From DATAGF01 sp963834875 (GTDB lineage Bacteria; Actinomycetota; Thermoleophilia; Miltoncostaeales; Miltoncostaeaceae), in NCBI GenBank assembly GCA_963834875.1, contig CAWIDG010000015.1, forward strand, positions 89,607 through 153,606: DNA of 64,000 nt, given 5' to 3'. Under the pieces are notes generated by a model. It did no database searches and was not told the DNA's origin. It saw only the letters and a program-made list of their open reading frames with translations. This document shows, in pieces, positions 1 to 8,311 of the stretch (its first letter is position 1; every line of letters begins with the position of its first letter). The position numbers and the translations under genes were made by a program.

Positions 1-2
1 TC

Positions 3-86
3 TTCGCCGAGTCGCCGCGCCGCGCCGCGGAGGACCTGCGCGAGGCGCTGTGGGCCGCCTTCGAGGCGGCCCCTGCATCGGCGTAG
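3..86 (+). CDS. C-terminal fragment of an unidentified protein
   Basis: A reading frame open from the left edge of the window ends at TAG 84-86 and encodes 27 residues rich in Ala, Glu and Arg (ending AAPASA). It looks like the helical tail of a larger protein whose body lies outside the window. Too little remains to name a family. It converges on the toxin gene that follows on the opposite strand. Confidence 0.4.
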   Translation, partial: FAESPRRAAEDLREALWAAFEAAPASA

Positions 87-101
87 CGGACGACGAGCCC
101 G

Positions 102-428
102 TCAGTCGCAGCTGACGGCCACCGCCAGCGCGGCGCAGACCTCCCGCATCCGCTCGTCGCTGAGGCGTCCGAGCCGTTCGACCAGCAGGCCGACGGCCAC
201 GTTCTCGAGCGAGTCCAGGTTGACCGCCGAACGGCGCGGAACGGGGTCGTCGCCGGGCTCGAGGATGACCTCGCTCGGCAGGTTGCGGATGGTCGTCGTG
301 CATGGGCCGACGATCGCCATCCGCCGCCGGCCGATCGCGCTGTCGCGCGAGAGGATCACCACCGGGCGGCGCCCGATCTCGGGCGGCTCGCTCCACCAGA
401 CCTCGCCGCGCGCGGGGGTCGGTCTCAT
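102..428 (-). CDS. MazF/PemK-type endoribonuclease toxin
   Basis: A 108-residue protein with the N-terminal signature of MazF/PemK toxins (RGEVWW, then RRPVVILSRD, later VNLDSLENV). Family members are small SH3-like ribonucleases that cut mRNA at short motifs and are held in check by a partner antitoxin. The ATG at 428-426 is preferred over two in-frame ATGs further upstream because it overlaps the antitoxin stop as ATGA, giving translational coupling, and because the conserved motif begins a few residues later. The family is clear; cleavage specificity cannot be read from the sequence. Confidence 0.85.
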   Translation of the reverse strand: MRPTPARGEVWWSEPPEIGRRPVVILSRDSAIGRRRMAIVGPCTTTIRNLPSEVILEPGDDPVPRRSAVNLDSLENVAVGLLVERLGRLSDERMREVCAALAVAVSCD

Positions 429-660
429 CCCGAGCGCACGGCCCGGTGCCATGAATCGAGATCGCCCCACTCGTCGGCCTCGTCGAGGGGGTGCTCATCA
501 TAGGCGCGGTACGTGGCGTCGATCTCCGCGGCGCGGTGCCGGGCGACCAGCGCCTGGAGCGCGGCGTCGAGGAGCGCGGCGTCGTTCTCCAGGGGCGCAA
601 TCCGCGCGCGACCGCGAGGAGCTCCCGGTCGAACGGTCGTGCTGACGCGCTGCCGTGCAT
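425..660 (-). CDS. Antitoxin of the MazF-type toxin, frameshifted
   Basis: Upstream of and overlapping the toxin, a short acidic protein is encoded in two frames. The first frame starts at ATG 660-658 and reads MHGSASARPFDRELLAVARG; near position 600 the sense changes frame to IAPLENDAALLDAALQALV and continues to an acidic tail ending WHRAVRSG at TGA 427-425. One missing base near 600 would restore an antitoxin of about 78 residues. A -10-like TACGAT (672-667) lies exactly 6 bases before the ATG. The acidic C-terminus fits the usual toxin-binding tail. The family of the DNA-binding N-terminus cannot be assigned confidently. Confidence 0.6.
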
Positions 661-935
661 GCCATCATCGTAGCATCCCTGTGGCATAGCGGATCGACCC
701 GCGGCCGCGCTGATGAACCGATCCCCGGGCGCCGGCCGGACCTCCGGCGCCGCGGGGATCGGTCCGCGCCCCCCGGCGTGTCCGGCCCGGCCTCCGGCGT
801 ACGACGGGAGCCGCCTGCGGGCGGCGTGGGCGCGCCCCCTCCGAACCGGTGGGGGTCGTCGAGCGGTTGGGGCTACGTACGAGCGCCCGAAACGGATCAC
901 ATCGGATTTCGCCGGTCCCCGGTCGCGGGGCTAGG

Positions 936-2066
936 ATGCCCCGCGTGCTCCGCAGGCTCGCGGTCATGGCCGTGCTGGCATTGCTCGTCGCGGCCTGGCC
1001 GGCCCGCGCGGCCGCCCCCACCGTCGATGCGGACGCCTATATCGTCGTCGAGCCGGCGACCGGGGAGGTTCTGGCGCAGCGCGCGCCGGATCGGGGGCTG
1101 CCGATGGCGAGCACCACGAAGATCATGACGGCGCTGATCGTGCTCGAGTCGGCCGATCTCGAGGACGTGATGACGGTGCCGCCGGAGGCGGTGGTCGGCG
1201 GCTCGTCGGGGCGGTTGGAGGCCGGTGAGCAGCTGAGCGTCCGCGACCTCCTCACGGCGCTCCTGGTCGCGAGCGGCAACGACGCGGCGATCACCCTCGC
1301 GGAGGGCGTGGCCGGCTCGCAGGAGGCGTTCGTCGCCCGGATGAACCGCCGCGCCCGCGAGCTCGGGCTCACGAGGACGCGCTTCGCGAACCCGCACGGC
1401 CTCGATGCGCCGGGCCACCGGTCGAGCGTCCGCGACCTCGTGGCCCTGAGCCGCGAGGCGATGAAGAACCCCGTCTTCCGCGAGACGGTGTCGCTCCGCC
1501 GGGCGACGATCCCCGGGCCGGGCGGCGTGGGGACCCGCGAGTACCTCTCCGAGAACCTCCTGCTCGACATCGACCCGGACGTCAACGGCGTGAAGACGGG
1601 GATGACGGACGGCGCCGGCTACGCGCTCGTCGCCCACGCCCGTCGCCGCCCGGAGTCGCCCGAGCTGTACGTGGCGCTCATCGGCGCACCCAGCGAGTCG
1701 GCCCGCGCCCGCGACGGGTTGAGCCTGCTGGACCACGGGCGCGCCCAGTACGCCCCCGCCACCCTCATCGCCGAGGGCACGGTCTTCGGCCGCGTCCCGG
1801 TCGACGACCGTCCCGGCCGGTCGGTCCCGTACCGGGCGGCCTCCCCGCTGGTCGCGCCGCTGAGGCTGGGCGAGCCCGTCACCGAGACCATCACCGCGCC
1901 ACCCGAGATCTCGGCGCCGGTCGAGGAGGGCGAGGTGATCGGCAGCGTCACGGTGCGGCAGGGCGAGCGCGTGCTCGGCCGCCGCGACCTGGTCGCCGCC
2001 GAGTCGGCCGGCGAGCCTGGCCTCTGGGACCGCGTGCGCGCCGGGTTCGAGGAGCTCGCTCCGTGA
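936..2066 (+). CDS. D-alanyl-D-alanine carboxypeptidase (PBP5-type, S11 family)
   Basis: A secreted penicillin-binding carboxypeptidase that trims the terminal D-Ala of peptidoglycan stem peptides. From ATG 936 it has a signal peptide (about residues 1-25, hydrophobic core MAVLALLVAAW, ending ARA), then all three active-site motifs in order: STTK (59-62, catalytic Ser), SGN (113-115) and KTG (220-222). The C-terminal 110 residues form the beta-rich domain found after the catalytic domain in PBP5 relatives. No membrane anchor helix is obvious. A -10-like TAGGAT at 932-937 overlaps the ATG, so translation may begin at the in-frame GTG 945 on a leaderless message; this removes only three residues. 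The stop overlaps the next gene (GTGA). Confidence 0.93.
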   Translation: MPRVLRRLAVMAVLALLVAAWPARAAAPTVDADAYIVVEPATGEVLAQRAPDRGLPMASTTKIMTALIVLESADLEDVMTVPPEAVVGGSSGRLEAGEQLSVRDLLTALLVASGNDAAITLAEGVAGSQEAFVARMNRRARELGLTRTRFANPHGLDAPGHRSSVRDLVALSREAMKNPVFRETVSLRRATIPGPGGVGTREYLSENLLLDIDPDVNGVKTGMTDGAGYALVAHARRRPESPELYVALIGAPSESARARDGLSLLDHGRAQYAPATLIAEGTVFGRVPVDDRPGRSVPYRAASPLVAPLRLGEPVTETITAPPEISAPVEEGEVIGSVTVRQGERVLGRRDLVAAESAGEPGLWDRVRAGFEELAP

Positions 2067-3013
2067 TCGTCACCGTCACGCTGAACGCGGCCATCGACCG
2101 CACCGTGCGCGTGCCGAACTTCCAGCTCGGGGCCCGCCACCGCGCCGACGCCTCGCTGCGCCTGCCCGGCGGCAAGGGCGTGAACGTGGCGCGGGCGCTC
2201 AAGAGCCTGGGCCAGCCGGTGATCGCGACCGGATTGGCGGGCGGCAGGACCGGCGTGCAGATCATCGAGGAGCTGACCGCGGAGGGGATCCTCAACGACT
2301 TCGTCCGCATCGCCGACGAGTCGCGCACCAGCACGGCGGTGATCGACCCGACCAACAGCCAGCAGACCGAGATCAACGAGTACGGGCCCTCGGTGCAGCC
2401 CGCCGAGCTGGACGTGCTGGTCGACAAGATCCGGTACCTCTCCAAGGGCGCGGACGTCTTCGTCCTCGCCGGCTCCCTGCCGCGGGACGTGCCCTCCGGC
2501 TACTACGAGGCCCTGCTCCGCGAGCTGCGCCGGGAGAAGATGGTGACGGCGGTCGATGCCGCGGGGCCCTCCCTGCGCGCCGCGCTGGCGGCCGAGCCGG
2601 GCGTCGTCAGCCCGAACGTGCGCGAGGCCGAGGAGATCGTCGGCCACGAGTTCGGGGACGAGGAGGACATGGTCGCCGGCGTGGCCACCCTGGCCCAGAT
2701 GGGCGCCGAGACGGCCCTCATCCACCACGAGGACGGCTGCGTGGCCCACGTCCGCGCCGCCGCCGGCAAGCGCGGCCACACCTACGCCGCTCGGCTCCCC
2801 GCCCGCACCGACGTGATCTCGACGGTCGGCTCGGGGGACGCGTTCCTCGCCGGCTACCTCTCGGCGCGCTACGGCCACCAGCCCGCCGAGGCGTCCCTCG
2901 CGCTCGCGGTCGCCTGCGGCGCCGCCAACACCCAGCGCTTCGGCGCCGGCGTCTTCGACCCGTCGGACGTCGAGTCGCTGATGCGCCGCGTGGAGGTCGA
3001 GCGGATGGCCTGA
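2063..3013 (+). CDS. PfkB-family hexose kinase, 1-phosphofructokinase type
   Basis: A 316-residue ribokinase-fold sugar kinase. The N-terminus TVTLNAAIDRTVRV and the GGKGVNVARAL motif are typical of the 1-phosphofructokinase/tagatose-6-phosphate kinase branch, and VGSGDAFLAGYL near residue 255 carries the catalytic Asp and anion hole of PfkB kinases. It should phosphorylate a sugar phosphate with ATP; fructose-1-phosphate is the likeliest substrate, but tagatose-6-phosphate cannot be excluded. The GTG start overlaps the carboxypeptidase stop, so the two are translationally coupled. No PTS genes lie nearby, which weakens a fructose-PTS role. Confidence 0.85.
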   Translation: MIVTVTLNAAIDRTVRVPNFQLGARHRADASLRLPGGKGVNVARALKSLGQPVIATGLAGGRTGVQIIEELTAEGILNDFVRIADESRTSTAVIDPTNSQQTEINEYGPSVQPAELDVLVDKIRYLSKGADVFVLAGSLPRDVPSGYYEALLRELRREKMVTAVDAAGPSLRAALAAEPGVVSPNVREAEEIVGHEFGDEEDMVAGVATLAQMGAETALIHHEDGCVAHVRAAAGKRGHTYAARLPARTDVISTVGSGDAFLAGYLSARYGHQPAEASLALAVACGAANTQRFGAGVFDPSDVESLMRRVEVERMA

Positions 3014-3054
3014 CCGACGCCGGCCCTGACGCGGCGTCCGGCCGGGGGCGCCGC

Positions 3055-3060
3055 TACAAT
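3055..3060 (+). promoter_or_regulatory. Candidate -10 element for the guaB3 transcript
   Basis: TACAAT, a near-consensus sigma-70-type -10 hexamer that stands out in very GC-rich sequence, lies in the gap between the kinase and guaB3. Initiation would fall near 3067 and leave a leader of about 27 bases containing a G-run that may serve as ribosome binding site for GTG 3094. No good -35 box is visible at the right distance. Confidence 0.45.
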
Positions 3061-3093
3061 CGCCGCCTCAGACGCGCGTGGCAGGGGGGCTGG

Positions 3094-4251
3094 GTGGAGA
3101 TCGACATCGGGCGGGGGAAGAAGGGCCGGAGGGCCTACGGGCTGGATGAGATCGCGATCGTGCCGAGCCGGCGCACCCGCGACCCGGAGGACGTCGACCT
3201 CTCCTGGCGGCTCGACGGGCACACCTTCGACATCCCGCTGCTCGCGTCGGCGATGGACGGCGTCGTCGACACCCGCAGCGCCGGGATCCTGGGCAAGCTG
3301 GGCGGCCTCGCGGTCCTCAACCTGGAGGGGATCCAGACGCGGTACGAGGAGGCCGACGCCGAGCTGGAGCGCATCGCCGGCCTGCCCGTGGAGGAGGCCA
3401 CGCGAGGCCTCCAGGCGATCTACCGCGAGCCGGTCAAGCCCGAGCTGATCGCCCAGCGGATCAAGGAGATCAAGGACCAGGGGGTCGTCGCCGCCGGGTC
3501 CCTGACGCCGCAGCGGGTGACCGACTACGTGGACGTCGCCCTCGAGGCGGGCCTCGACGTGCTGGTCATCCAGGGGACCGTCGTGTCCGCCGAGCACGTC
3601 TCGTCGGTCGTCGAGCCGCTCAACCTGAAGCGCTTCATCTCCGAGCTGCCGGTGCCGGTGATCGTCGGCGGCTGCGCCTCGTACCACACGGCCCTCCACC
3701 TCATGCGCACCGGCGCGGTGGGCGTGCTGGCGGGCGTCGGCCCGGGCGCGGCGTGCACGACCCGGCAGGTGATCGGCGTGGGCGTCCCCCAGGCGACCGC
3801 CATCGCCGACGCCGCGGGCGCGCGCATGCAGCACCTGCTCGAGACCGGCCAGTACGTCAACGTCATCGCCGACGGCGGCATGGCCTACGCCGGCGACCTG
3901 GCCAAGGCGATCGCCTGCGGGGCCGACGCGTGCATGATCGGCTCGCCGCTCGCCAAGGCCGAGGAGGCCCCCGGCCGCGGCTACCACTGGGGCATGGCGA
4001 CCTTCCACCCGCAGCTGCCGCGCGGGACGCGCGTGAAGACCTCGACGATCGGGAGCCTGGAGGAGATCGTCCTCGGCCCCGCCCACGAGAACGACGGCAC
4101 GCTGAACCTGATCGGCGGCCTGCGCAGCGCGATGGCCACCTGCGGCTACGACTCGATCCAGAGCTTCCAGAAGTGCGAGGTGATGGTGGCGCCCGCCCTG
4201 AAGAGCGAGGGCAAGAAGCTCCAGCAGGCCCAGTCCGTGGGGATGGGGTAG
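3094..4251 (+). CDS. guaB3: GuaB3-type IMP dehydrogenase-related protein
   Basis: A 385-residue (beta/alpha)8 protein of the IMPDH/GMPR family. The N-terminus RRAYGLDEIAIVPSRRTRDP is the hallmark of the GuaB3 branch common in Actinomycetota and Cyanobacteria. The catalytic-loop cysteine is present in GPGAACTTRQVIGVGVPQ (about residues 214-231), followed by the IADGGMAYAGDLAKAIACGAD phosphate-binding segment. CBS domains are absent, which separates it from GuaB2. It probably acts in guanine nucleotide metabolism; the exact reaction of this paralogue is less settled than for GuaB2. guaA lies about 6 kb downstream on the same strand. Confidence 0.88.
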   Translation: MEIDIGRGKKGRRAYGLDEIAIVPSRRTRDPEDVDLSWRLDGHTFDIPLLASAMDGVVDTRSAGILGKLGGLAVLNLEGIQTRYEEADAELERIAGLPVEEATRGLQAIYREPVKPELIAQRIKEIKDQGVVAAGSLTPQRVTDYVDVALEAGLDVLVIQGTVVSAEHVSSVVEPLNLKRFISELPVPVIVGGCASYHTALHLMRTGAVGVLAGVGPGAACTTRQVIGVGVPQATAIADAAGARMQHLLETGQYVNVIADGGMAYAGDLAKAIACGADACMIGSPLAKAEEAPGRGYHWGMATFHPQLPRGTRVKTSTIGSLEEIVLGPAHENDGTLNLIGGLRSAMATCGYDSIQSFQKCEVMVAPALKSEGKKLQQAQSVGMG

Positions 4252-4253
4252 CC

Positions 4254-5090
4254 GCCGGGGCCTCCCCGTTCCGCCAGGCGATCGCGCTCGACTGGTCGGG
4301 GCGGGCGGACCGCGCCGGTCAGCGGCGCGCGATCTGGACCGCGACTGCGCGCGACGGCCGCCTGCTGGCGCTGGAGACCGGGCGCGACCGCCGCGAGGCG
4401 GTGGACGCGGTGCTCGACGCCGTCGCCGCCGAGCCGTCGACGATCGTCGGCCTCGACTTCGCCTTCTCGTGGCCGCGCTGGTACCTGGACGAGCGCGGGC
4501 TGCCGGGCCCGGAGGACGCCTGGGCGCACGCCGCCGCGCTGGCCGCCCTGCCCTCGCGCGAGCTCCCGCGGCCGTTCTGGGGAGCGGGGATCCGGCCGCT
4601 GGTGGCGGCCGGCCTCGAGGGGCGCGAGCGCCTCCGCCTCACCGAGACGGCTCCCGAGCCCGCCGCGGCCGGGGCCCGGTCCACCTTCCACGCGGGCGGG
4701 AACGGCACGGTCGGGCTCCAGTCGATCCGCGGGATGCCCTTCCTGGCCGAGCTGCGCCGGGCGGGCGTCGCGGTGTGGCCGTTCGACGCGCCCGATCCCG
4801 GCTCACCGGTCGTCGTCGAGATCTTCCCGCGGATGATCGCGCGCCGGCTCGCGCCGCGGCCGAGCATTCGCGGCCCGGTCTTCCGAGCCCGCGTCGTGGA
4901 GGCCCTGCCCGATGGCGCCCTCGCCGGCCCTCCGCGCGCGCGCGACCTGGCGCTCGCCAGCCAGGACGCCTTCGACGCCGCCGTCTCGGCGATCGCCCTC
5001 TCGCGCGGTCCCGGGGCAGGGCTCCTCGCTCCCGCCGGCGAAGTGGTGGCGCGAGAGGGCTGGATCTGGGGAGTCCGAGCGGCGCTCTGA
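4254..5090 (+). CDS. DUF429 domain protein, start uncertain
   Basis: About 275 residues with the DUF429 pattern: ALDWSGRA near the N-terminus (RNase H-like first strand with an Asp), VGLDFAFSWPRWY, then a central VVEIFPRM and a C-terminal SQDAFDAAVSAIAL segment where Asp residues recur. The fold is predicted to be RNase H-like; the biochemical role is unknown. In the coding frame there is no ATG, GTG or TTG for a long way upstream of the conserved ALDWSG motif, so either a rare codon is used or one base is wrong near the guaB3 stop. The start given is therefore only the beginning of the plausible coding segment. Confidence 0.65.
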   Translation, partial: AGASPFRQAIALDWSGRADRAGQRRAIWTATARDGRLLALETGRDRREAVDAVLDAVAAEPSTIVGLDFAFSWPRWYLDERGLPGPEDAWAHAAALAALPSRELPRPFWGAGIRPLVAAGLEGRERLRLTETAPEPAAAGARSTFHAGGNGTVGLQSIRGMPFLAELRRAGVAVWPFDAPDPGSPVVVEIFPRMIARRLAPRPSIRGPVFRARVVEALPDGALAGPPRARDLALASQDAFDAAVSAIALSRGPGAGLLAPAGEVVAREGWIWGVRAAL

Positions 5091-5156
5091 ACCGCGCCGG
5101 GTTGGCCATCGGGCGTCCCGGTCGTATCGTCCCGTCGTCGAGAGAAGGGGGAGTGC

Positions 5157-6873
5157 GTGGGTTCGAGGCGAGCGCCATGGCGCCACGCCGCCGGCGCGGC
5201 GCTCGCAGCGGCGGCCCTCGCCGTGCTCGCGCTGCCGGCCTCGGCCGCCAAGGACGACCTCGACCTGGTGTCGCAGACGACCGGCGGCGCGCCGGCCGAC
5301 GGCAGCTCGTCGGCCCCGGCCATCTCGGCGGACGGCCGCCACGTCGCCTTCGTCTCGGACGCGAACAACCTCCCCGGACCCCAGCTCACCGATACGCCGG
5401 ACGTCTTCCTGCGGGACCTCGGCGCGGGGACGACGGCTCTCGTCAGTCGGGGGGAGGATCCCGCAGTCCGCCCGTCGTTCGATCCCTCGATCTCGGAGGA
5501 CGGCAGCCGGGTGGCCTTCACCTCCGACGCGGGCAACCTCTCCGACGACGACGGGCCCTTCCCCGACGTCTTCGTGCGCGACCTGCGGAACAACGAAACG
5601 CTCCTCGTCAGCCGCCCCGACGGGGCGTCCGGGCCGGGCCTCGACGGCATCTCCAACCAGCCCTCCATCTCCGCCGACGGGCGCTTCGTCGCCTTCGTGT
5701 CCGACGCGGCCGTGCCGGGCGCGGTCGCGGCCGTCAACGTCTTCGTGCGCGACCTCGAGCGGAACACCACCACCCTGGTGAGCCGCGCGCCCAACGGCGA
5801 CGGGGCCGACGGCGGCTCCTCGGCGCCGGCGATCTCGGACGACGGCAGCCGCGTGGCCTTCCTGTCGGACGCCGCGAACCTCTCGACCGAGGACGCCGCC
5901 ACCCAGGACGTCTTCGTCCGCGACCTGGCCGCGGGGACGACGACGCTGGCGAGCCGCGCCAGCGGGGCGAGTGGCGCGGCGGCGACCGGCCTCTCCCAGT
6001 CGCCGTCGATCTCGGCCGATGGGATGCGCGTCGCCTTCGTCACGGGCTCGCCCAACCTGTCCCCCGGCGAGGACGCCGCCGGCCCGGACGTCTTCGTGCG
6101 CGATCTCGCCGCCTCGACCACAACGCTGGCCAGCCGCGCGACGGGCGCAGCCGGAGCGGGCGGGGACGCCCCGTCGACCGACCCCGCCATCTCGGCCGAC
6201 GGCCGCAGCGTGGCGTTCCGCTCGGCGGCCTCGAACCTCTCGGCCGAGGATCTCGATTCGGTGTCCGACATCTTCGTGCGGGATCTGGCGGCGCAGACGA
6301 CGACCCTGGTCAGCCGCGCGGCGGGCCCGGCGGGCGCCGCCGGGGACGCGGCGTCCGGAGAGCCCTCGGTGTCGGCCTCTGGGCGGTACGTGGCCTTCTC
6401 GTCGGACGCCGCCAACCTCACGAGCCTCGACCTGAGCTCGGTCGACGACGTCTTCCGCCGCGACGTCCTCGGCGTCCCCCCGCCGCCCGCCGCCCGCGGT
6501 CGTCGGGACGGCCGCCGCCGCGCCCGCCGCCCCCCGCGCCCTGAGCGCCCGCTGCGCCGGGAGGCTGGCGACGATCGGCGGCACGCCGCGCCATGACGTC
6601 ATCAGGGGAACCCGCCGCTCGGACGTGATCGCCGCCCTCGGTGGCGACGACGTGGTCATGGGCCGTGGCGGCAACGACATCATCTGCCTGGGCGCCGGCC
6701 GTGACCGCGCGCACGGCGGACGCGGCGCCGATCTCATCCGCGGAGGCCCCGGGACCGACCTCCTGCTCGGCGCGGCCGGGCCCGACCTGCTGATCGGCGG
6801 CGGCGCCCTCGACCTCGCCCGGGGTGGCGCCGGCTCGGACCTCTGCCGGTCCGAGCTCCGGAGGAGCTGCTGA
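5157..6873 (+). CDS. Secreted seven-repeat propeller protein with RTX-like C-terminus, frameshifted
   Basis: A signal peptide (HAAGAALAAAALAVLALPASA) is followed by seven repeats of about 60 residues built on (P)xISADGRxVAFxSxAxNL...DVFVRDLxxxTTTLxSRA, a TolB/PD40-type beta-propeller blade pattern. Near 6480, in a C-rich run, the sense leaves the first frame (which runs on to 6596) and continues in another as a Pro/Ala linker, a CAGRLATIGGT segment and six or so GGxGxD nonapeptide repeats that resemble calcium-binding RTX repeats, ending C-x8-C at TGA 6871-6873. Its paralogue at 8312-10082 shows the same architecture unbroken at this point, so one base is probably missing here. GTG 5157 is preceded by a purine-rich AGAAGGGGGAG ribosome binding site. 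Confidence 0.78.
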
Positions 6874-6902
6874 GCGAGAGCATCCGCTCCTACGGGGCGG
6901 CG

Positions 6903-8260
6903 ATGACCGTGACGGGCTCGTGCCATCTGCTGGAGGCGGAGGGCGCGCGGGTGCTGGTCGACTGCGGCGCCTTCCAGGGGTCGCGGGCCCTGTTCGACCT
7001 CAACCGGCGGCCGTTCGGGTTCGAGCCGTCCGAGGTCGACGCGGTCGTGCTGACGCACGCCCATCTCGATCACTCGGGGCGGCTGCCGACCCTCGTGCGC
7101 CGGGGCTTCGAGGGCCCGATCCACGCGCTCCCGGCCACGCGGGAGCTCTGCGAGCACCTGCTGCTCGACGCCGCGAAGCTCCAGCGCGAGGACGCCGAGC
7201 GCGACCGCCGGCACGGGCGCTCCGCGGACGAGCCGCTCTTCGACGACGGCGACGTCCGGCGCACCCTGTCGCTCATGAGCCCGCTGGCCTACGAGGAGGC
7301 CGCGGACGTCGCGGGCCTCCGCGTCACGCCCCGGGTCGCCGGGCACATCCCCGGATCGGCGAGCTTCCTCGTGGAGGCGGGCGCGCGGCGCCTCGTCTTC
7401 AGCGGCGACGTCGGCAACGCCCGCAAGGAGGTCCTCCCCGACCCGTCCCCGTGCCCCGAGGCCGATGTCGTCCTGATGGAGGGCACCTACGGGGACCGCG
7501 ACCACCGCGCCTACGAGGCGACGATCGCCGAGCTCGCCGGGCTGCTGCGGGAGGCACAGGAGCGCGGGGGCAAGATCCTGGTCCCCTCGTTCGCGCTCGA
7601 GCGGACCCACGAGGTCCTCTACACGGTGGCCCATCTGGAGCGCGACCACGACGTCGCGTCGCTGCCGGTGTACGTCAACTCGCCGCTCGCCACCCGGGTT
7701 GACGAGGTCTACGACCGCTTCCCCGAGGAGCTCTCCCAGGAGCTGCGCCTGGCATGCTCGCGGCGGGCCGCGATCCGTTCTCGCCGAAGCACCTGCGCTA
7801 CACCCGCACGGTTGACGAGTCGAAGGAGATCACCGCCTCCGGCGCCGCGGCCATGGTCATCGCCGGCTCGGGGATGCTCGCCGGCGGCCGCATCCTCCAC
7901 CACCTGCGCGCCCACCTCGACGATCCCGCCACGACCGTGATGATCGTGGGCTACCAGCCGTCGGGCGGCCTCGGGCGCGAGCTCATCGACGGCGCCGACA
8001 GGGTGCGCATCATGGGCCGCGAGGTGCGGGTGCGCGCGCGCGTCGCGACCGTCGGCGGGCTCTCCGCGCACGCCGGCCGCGGCGAGCTGCTCGACTGGGC
8101 CCGTCCGGCGGGCGGGGCGGAGGTGCGCCTCGTGCACGGCGAGCCCCGCGCGCTCGAGTCGCTCCGCGAGGCCCTCGCCGCCCAGGGCCAGTCGGCCTCC
8201 CTGCAGCCGAGCCAGGTGCGGCTGCCCGGGGCCGGCCGTCCGGACGAGGGGGGCGAGTAG
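6903..8260 (+). CDS. Beta-CASP metallo-beta-lactamase fold RNA-processing exonuclease, frameshifted
   Basis: A two-metal nuclease of the CPSF-73-like (YSH1) group. The N-terminal half reads TVTGSCHLLE, the metal motif THAHLDHSG, GHIPGSASF and SGDVG; the beta-CASP half has VPSFALERT, VYVNSPLA, and, after a frame change at about 7753, PFSPKHLRYTRTVDESKEI, GSGMLAGGRILHHL, VGYQPSGGLGREL and the third metal/motif region VGGLSAHAGRGELL. Adding one base after CTGGC at 7753 joins the halves into about 450 residues, the usual size. ATG 6903 cuts off the first beta strand; upstream in-frame codons (SIRSYGAA) look native but begin only with CTG next to the preceding stop, so the true start may be there. 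Likely role: mRNA or tRNA/rRNA processing in the cytoplasm. Confidence 0.85.
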
Positions 8261-8311
8261 GGCCCGATCCGCCGGTCGCGCGCCCGCGTCGCCTGGCATA
8301 GGCTCGCCGCC

